34,775 bases of DNA from Minisyncoccota bacterium (GTDB taxonomy: Bacteria; Patescibacteriota; Minisyncoccia; UBA6257; 02-FULL-45-10c): the NCBI GenBank assembly GCA_028716745.1, contig JAQUPE010000007.1, forward strand, positions 1 through 34,775. Reading direction: 5' to 3'. Below the pieces are notes generated by a model that worked only from the letters and a program-made list of their open reading frames with translations, was not told the DNA's origin and did no database searches. Within the stretch, counting starts at the first letter, position 1; each line of letters begins with the position of its first letter. This document shows positions 31,980-34,775 of the stretch, in pieces. Position numbers and translations under genes: made by a program.

Positions 31980-32246
31980 ATGTTTGAAGAAGAACAAAAT
32001 AATAAAAAAATATTTTTGATAATAGGGGCAATAGTTGCCGTTGTTGTTGTTGCCGGAATAGTTTGGTTTACGGTAATCAAGAAAACAACGCCGTCTCAAT
32101 CAGAGGTGGAGGAGGCAGAGGCTAATTTAAAGAGGCTTCCGGCAGGCGACACGGTTGATGATATAGCCAGAGAGCTGGAATCGGTTAGTTTGGGCAATCT
32201 TGACGCTGAAATAAAGAACATAGAATCGGATTTGAATAAGCTTTAA
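31980..32246 (+). CDS. Small single-pass membrane protein
   Basis: An 88-residue protein with an acidic N-terminal tail, one membrane helix (about 11-32, IFLIIGAIVAVVVVAGIVWF) and an external acidic helical tail. No family recognised. It begins 5 bases after the Cys-rich protein gene, which suggests the two act together at the envelope. Confidence 0.75.
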   Translation: MFEEEQNNKKIFLIIGAIVAVVVVAGIVWFTVIKKTTPSQSEVEEAEANLKRLPAGDTVDDIARELESVSLGNLDAEIKNIESDLNKL

Positions 32247-32272
32247 TAGTTTTTATTGAGACAATCGATGTA

Positions 32273-32299
32273 TTGGCACTCTCATTGACAGAGTGCTAA
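32273..32299 (+). promoter_or_regulatory. CIRCE operator (HrcA site)
   Basis: TTGGCACTC, nine bases, GAGTGCTAA: one mismatch from the CIRCE consensus TTAGCACTC-N9-GAGTGCTAA. It overlaps the clpB -35 box, so HrcA binding would block transcription until heat or folding stress. Confidence 0.93.
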
Positions 32300-32313
32300 T
32301 TTTTTAATATGCT
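32285..32313 (+). promoter_or_regulatory. clpB promoter
   Basis: TTGACA (32285-32290) inside the CIRCE spacer, a 17-base spacer and TATGCT (32308-32313). The leader is about 5 bases before the ATG at 32325. Confidence 0.75.
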
Positions 32314-32324
32314 AGAATTAAATT

Positions 32325-34667
32325 ATGATGAATAACAATTTTAATCGTTTCACTATAAAGGCTCAGGAAGCATTGCAAAACGCTCAAGAGGCGGCGGCGC
32401 AGAGAAATCACGGCGAACTTAAGGCTCTGCATTTGCTTTCTACATTAATAATAGACAGCCAGTCTTTAGTTCAGCCTCTTTTAACAAGGGCAGGGGTAAA
32501 TTTGACTACTTTGGAAAGAAATATAGAAGAAGAGCTTAAAAAGGTTCCCAAAATTTTTGCCTTTACGACAAATGTGGGACAGCTTTATTTATCTCAGGAA
32601 TTAATGCAGGTTTTGGAAAAAGCGGCAAAAATCGCTACTGCGCAGAAGGATGAGTTTGTTTCTTGCGAACATTTGCTCCTGGCTATTTTAGATGTTCCTT
32701 CGGCAGCACAGAATATTTTGGATAGAGCTGGTTTAAAAAAGGACTTAGCCTTGAGGACATTGGCTCAATTGCGCGGATCAACGCGGGTTACCGATGAAAC
32801 GCCGGAAAGTAAATTTCAGGTTTTGGAAAAGTATGCCGTTAATTTAACCAATAAAGCCAAGGAGGGAAAATTGGATCCGGTTATCGGACGCGAAGAAGAA
32901 TTGAGAAGAGTGATACAGGTTTTATCGCGTAGGACTAAAAATAACCCGGTACTAATAGGAGAGCCGGGCGTTGGTAAGACCGCAATTGTTGAGGGCTTGG
33001 CTCAAAAAATTATTTCCGGAGATGTTCCGGAACCTCTTAAGGGAAAAGAAATAGTGGCATTAGATATAGGATCGCTCATTGCGGGCACTAAGTTCCGCGG
33101 GGAGTTTGAAGACAGATTAAAAGCTTTTATAAAAGAAATACAAAATGCTTCCGGCAGACTGATCCTATTTATAGACGAGATACATACTATAGTAGGAGCG
33201 GGTGCTGCCGAAGGAGCGGTTGATGCTTCCAATTTATTGAAGCCGGCTTTGGCGCGGGGCGAATTGCATGCTATCGGCGCGACTACTTTAAAGGAATATC
33301 AGAAACATATTGAAAAAGATCCGGCATTGGAACGCAGGTTCCAGCCGATTTTGGTTGAAGAGCCGGGAATTGAAGACAGCATCGCTATTTTGCGGGGACT
33401 TAAAGAAAAATATGAGATTCATCATGGTTTGCGGATTAGCGATGGCGCTTTAATTGCCGCCGTTAATCTTTCAGCCCGTTATATAAGCGATAGATTTTTG
33501 CCGGATAAGGCGGTGGATTTGATGGATGAAGCGGGAGCGGCAAGAAGAATGGAATCGGAAAGCTTGCCGAGAGAGATTGAGCGGGTTAGGAAGGAAATTA
33601 CCAGAATGGAAATAGAGAAATCGGCAATTCAGAAGGAAAATACTGAAATAGCAAAGAAAAGATTGAAGGTTTTAGGCAAAACAATAAGAGAGTTGAAGGA
33701 AAAGAACGATGAATTATCGGCTCAATGGAGCGGCGAGAAAATTGTATTTGAAAATCATCATAATTTGCATAAAAAAGTTGATGATTTGAAGAGGCAAGCG
33801 GAAATTGCCGAAAGAGAAGGCGACTTGGAGAAAGTTGCAAAGATTTTATATGGAGAATTGCCGGTTGCCGAAAAAGAATCAAAAGCTTTTGAAAAGAAGT
33901 TTTTTGAATCCGGCAAAAAATCCGGCAAAGCCAATGATAGCGATAAATTTATTAAAGAAACTGTTGATGAAGAGGACATCGCATCAGTTGTTTCACGCTG
34001 GACAGGAATTCCGATAACTAAAATGCTCGAAACGGAGGGGGAAAAGCTTTCCAATATAGAGGGCGCTCTTTCGAGGCGAGTAATTGGGCAGGAGGAAGCG
34101 ATATCGGCTGTTTCTAATGCTTTGCGCCGGGCCAGAGCCGGACTTTCGGACGAAAACAAACCGCTTGGATCATTTATGTTTCTTGGTCCGACAGGCGTAG
34201 GTAAAACAGAGCTTGCAAAAGCTTTGGCGGAGTTTGTATTCAACGATGAAAAAGCGCTGGTTCGCATTGATATGTCTGAATATATGGAGAAGCATGCTGT
34301 TTCGCGTTTAATCGGTTCGCCTCCGGGCTATGTTGGCCACGAAGAGGGGGGACAGCTGACGGAAATAATCCGCCATAGGCCATACAGCATTATACTTTTT
34401 GATGAAATAGAAAAAGCTCATCCGGAAGTATTTAATATACTATTGCAGGTTTTGGATAACGGAAGATTAACCGACAGCAAGGGCAAGGTGGTAAATTTTA
34501 AGAACTCTATCATTATAATGACGTCCAATGTCGGCGCGTCTTATTTGAGGCAGATGTCGGGACTGGGCTTCAGCTCTTTAGGCGGGGACGAGTTGAAAGA
34601 CAAGGGAGCAGAGTTTAAACAAAAGATACAGGATGCGCTGAGAGAGCAGTTAGGCCGGAGTTTTTGA
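32325..34667 (+). CDS. clpB: ClpB disaggregase, frameshifted near the 3' end
   Basis: A Hsp100 AAA+ chaperone that rescues aggregated proteins with DnaK. It shows the N-terminal Clp repeat domain (about 1-150), the first AAA with Walker A GEPGVGKT (212-219) and [12 protein letters not shown], the coiled middle domain (about 390-520) that marks ClpB rather than ClpA or ClpC, and the second AAA with GPTGVGKT (621-628) and [13 protein letters not shown]. The frame ends early at 34667 after REQLGRSF. A one-base deletion near 34650-34655 shifts it; the next frame continues [16 protein letters not shown], the conserved ClpB sequence. The rest of the gene lies beyond the window. Confidence 0.94.
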   Translation: MMNNNFNRFTIKAQEALQNAQEAAAQRNHGELKALHLLSTLIIDSQSLVQPLLTRAGVNLTTLERNIEEELKKVPKIFAFTTNVGQLYLSQELMQVLEKAAKIATAQKDEFVSCEHLLLAILDVPSAAQNILDRAGLKKDLALRTLAQLRGSTRVTDETPESKFQVLEKYAVNLTNKAKEGKLDPVIGREEELRRVIQVLSRRTKNNPVLIGEPGVGKTAIVEGLAQKIISGDVPEPLKGKEIVALDIGSLIAGTKFRGEFEDRLKAFIKEIQNASGRLILFIDEIHTIVGAGAAEGAVDASNLLKPALARGELHAIGATTLKEYQKHIEKDPALERRFQPILVEEPGIEDSIAILRGLKEKYEIHHGLRISDGALIAAVNLSARYISDRFLPDKAVDLMDEAGAARRMESESLPREIERVRKEITRMEIEKSAIQKENTEIAKKRLKVLGKTIRELKEKNDELSAQWSGEKIVFENHHNLHKKVDDLKRQAEIAEREGDLEKVAKILYGELPVAEKESKAFEKKFFESGKKSGKANDSDKFIKETVDEEDIASVVSRWTGIPITKMLETEGEKLSNIEGALSRRVIGQEEAISAVSNALRRARAGLSDENKPLGSFMFLGPTGVGKTELAKALAEFVFNDEKALVRIDMSEYMEKHAVSRLIGSPPGYVGHEEGGQLTEIIRHRPYSIILFDEIEKAHPEVFNILLQVLDNGRLTDSKGKVVNFKNSIIIMTSNVGASYLRQMSGLGFSSLGGDELKDKGAEFKQKIQDALREQLGRSF

Positions 34668-34775
34668 ATAGAATTGACGATATAGTCATATTTAATCCTT
34701 TAAGCAGGAAAGACATAGAAAAAATTGTCAGCTTGCAGCTGGAATTAATTGAAAAGAAGCTAAAAGGCAAAGGAT
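34655..34775 (+). pseudogene. clpB: C-terminal part of clpB in the shifted frame (runs off the window)
   Basis: From 34655 the frame reads [20 protein letters not shown] and continues through [16 protein letters not shown], matching the second AAA domain with its sensor-type Arg. It is joined to the upstream clpB frame by restoring one base before GGCCGGAG. It could be a real mutation or a sequencing or assembly error. Confidence 0.85.

Noticed and set aside
1-34775. CRISPR array, transposase genes, rRNA
   Set aside because: No regularly spaced repeats, no transposase-like proteins and no rRNA segments were found.
1-34775. Alternative genetic code (TGA as Gly)
   Set aside because: Several intact family proteins end at TGA with normal length and no in-frame TGA is needed inside genes.

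Overview
The window looks like a chromosomal segment of a Candidate Phyla Radiation (Patescibacteria, probably Parcubacteria-like) bacterium. This is inferred from gene content and style: AT-rich DNA, tightly packed genes, almost no Shine-Dalgarno sequences, small hypothetical membrane or secreted proteins, a lone family 5 peptide-binding protein without permeases, RNase J together with RNase Y, and CGDG-type Cys-rich repeats in a secreted protein. TGA is used as a stop, so the recoded SR1/Gracilibacteria lineages do not fit.

Layout. 1-134: tail of an unidentified gene. 135-475: a consensus promoter, a well-folded candidate non-coding RNA and a terminator. 476-2785: a nitrilase-family hydrolase (minus), then a zinc-ribbon protein and an unknown 373-residue protein (plus). 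2821-10483: a long minus-strand run of gpmI, a four-helix membrane protein, secG, a peptide-binding lipoprotein-like protein, a phosphoglucose/phosphomannose isomerase, tRNA-Leu(CAG), RNase J and trpS. 10624-12497: rny and an HU protein. 12550-14439 (minus): an ECF-type sigma factor, a single-pass membrane protein and a secreted helical protein. 14712-18925: tRNA-His(GTG) followed by an AT-richer block (AlbA_2/Schlafen-type protein, S51-like peptidase, an anchored exported protein, rsgA). 18934-22314: a small unknown, a SemiSWEET transporter, a GT39-like glycosyltransferase, a PHP phosphoesterase and DUF456. 22352-26156 (minus): recA, a RodZ-like HTH membrane protein and ftsK. 26198-28545: phosphomannomutase and two RNase H-fold proteins. 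28667-34775: an HtrA protease, a Cys-rich secreted protein, a small membrane protein and clpB under a CIRCE operator, with clpB frameshifted near its 3' end.

The genes cover sugar-phosphate metabolism (gpmI, isomerase, mutase), RNA turnover (RNase J, RNase Y), chromosome maintenance (recA, ftsK, HU), protein export and quality control (secG, HtrA, ClpB) and envelope or signalling functions (sigma cassette, RodZ-like protein). 

The most interesting signals are (1) an orphan structured RNA at about 178-456 with its own promoter and terminator; (2) two copies of a palindromic two-hairpin element, one intergenic (29924-30002) and one inserted in frame inside the phosphomannomutase gene (26571-26651), with the same architecture but different, compensated stems, resembling in behaviour the Rickettsia palindromic elements; (3) many -10 boxes 6-8 bases before the start codon, implying widespread leaderless transcription; (4) an ECF sigma cassette whose membrane partner lacks the usual zinc anti-sigma motif and whose leader carries a direct repeat.
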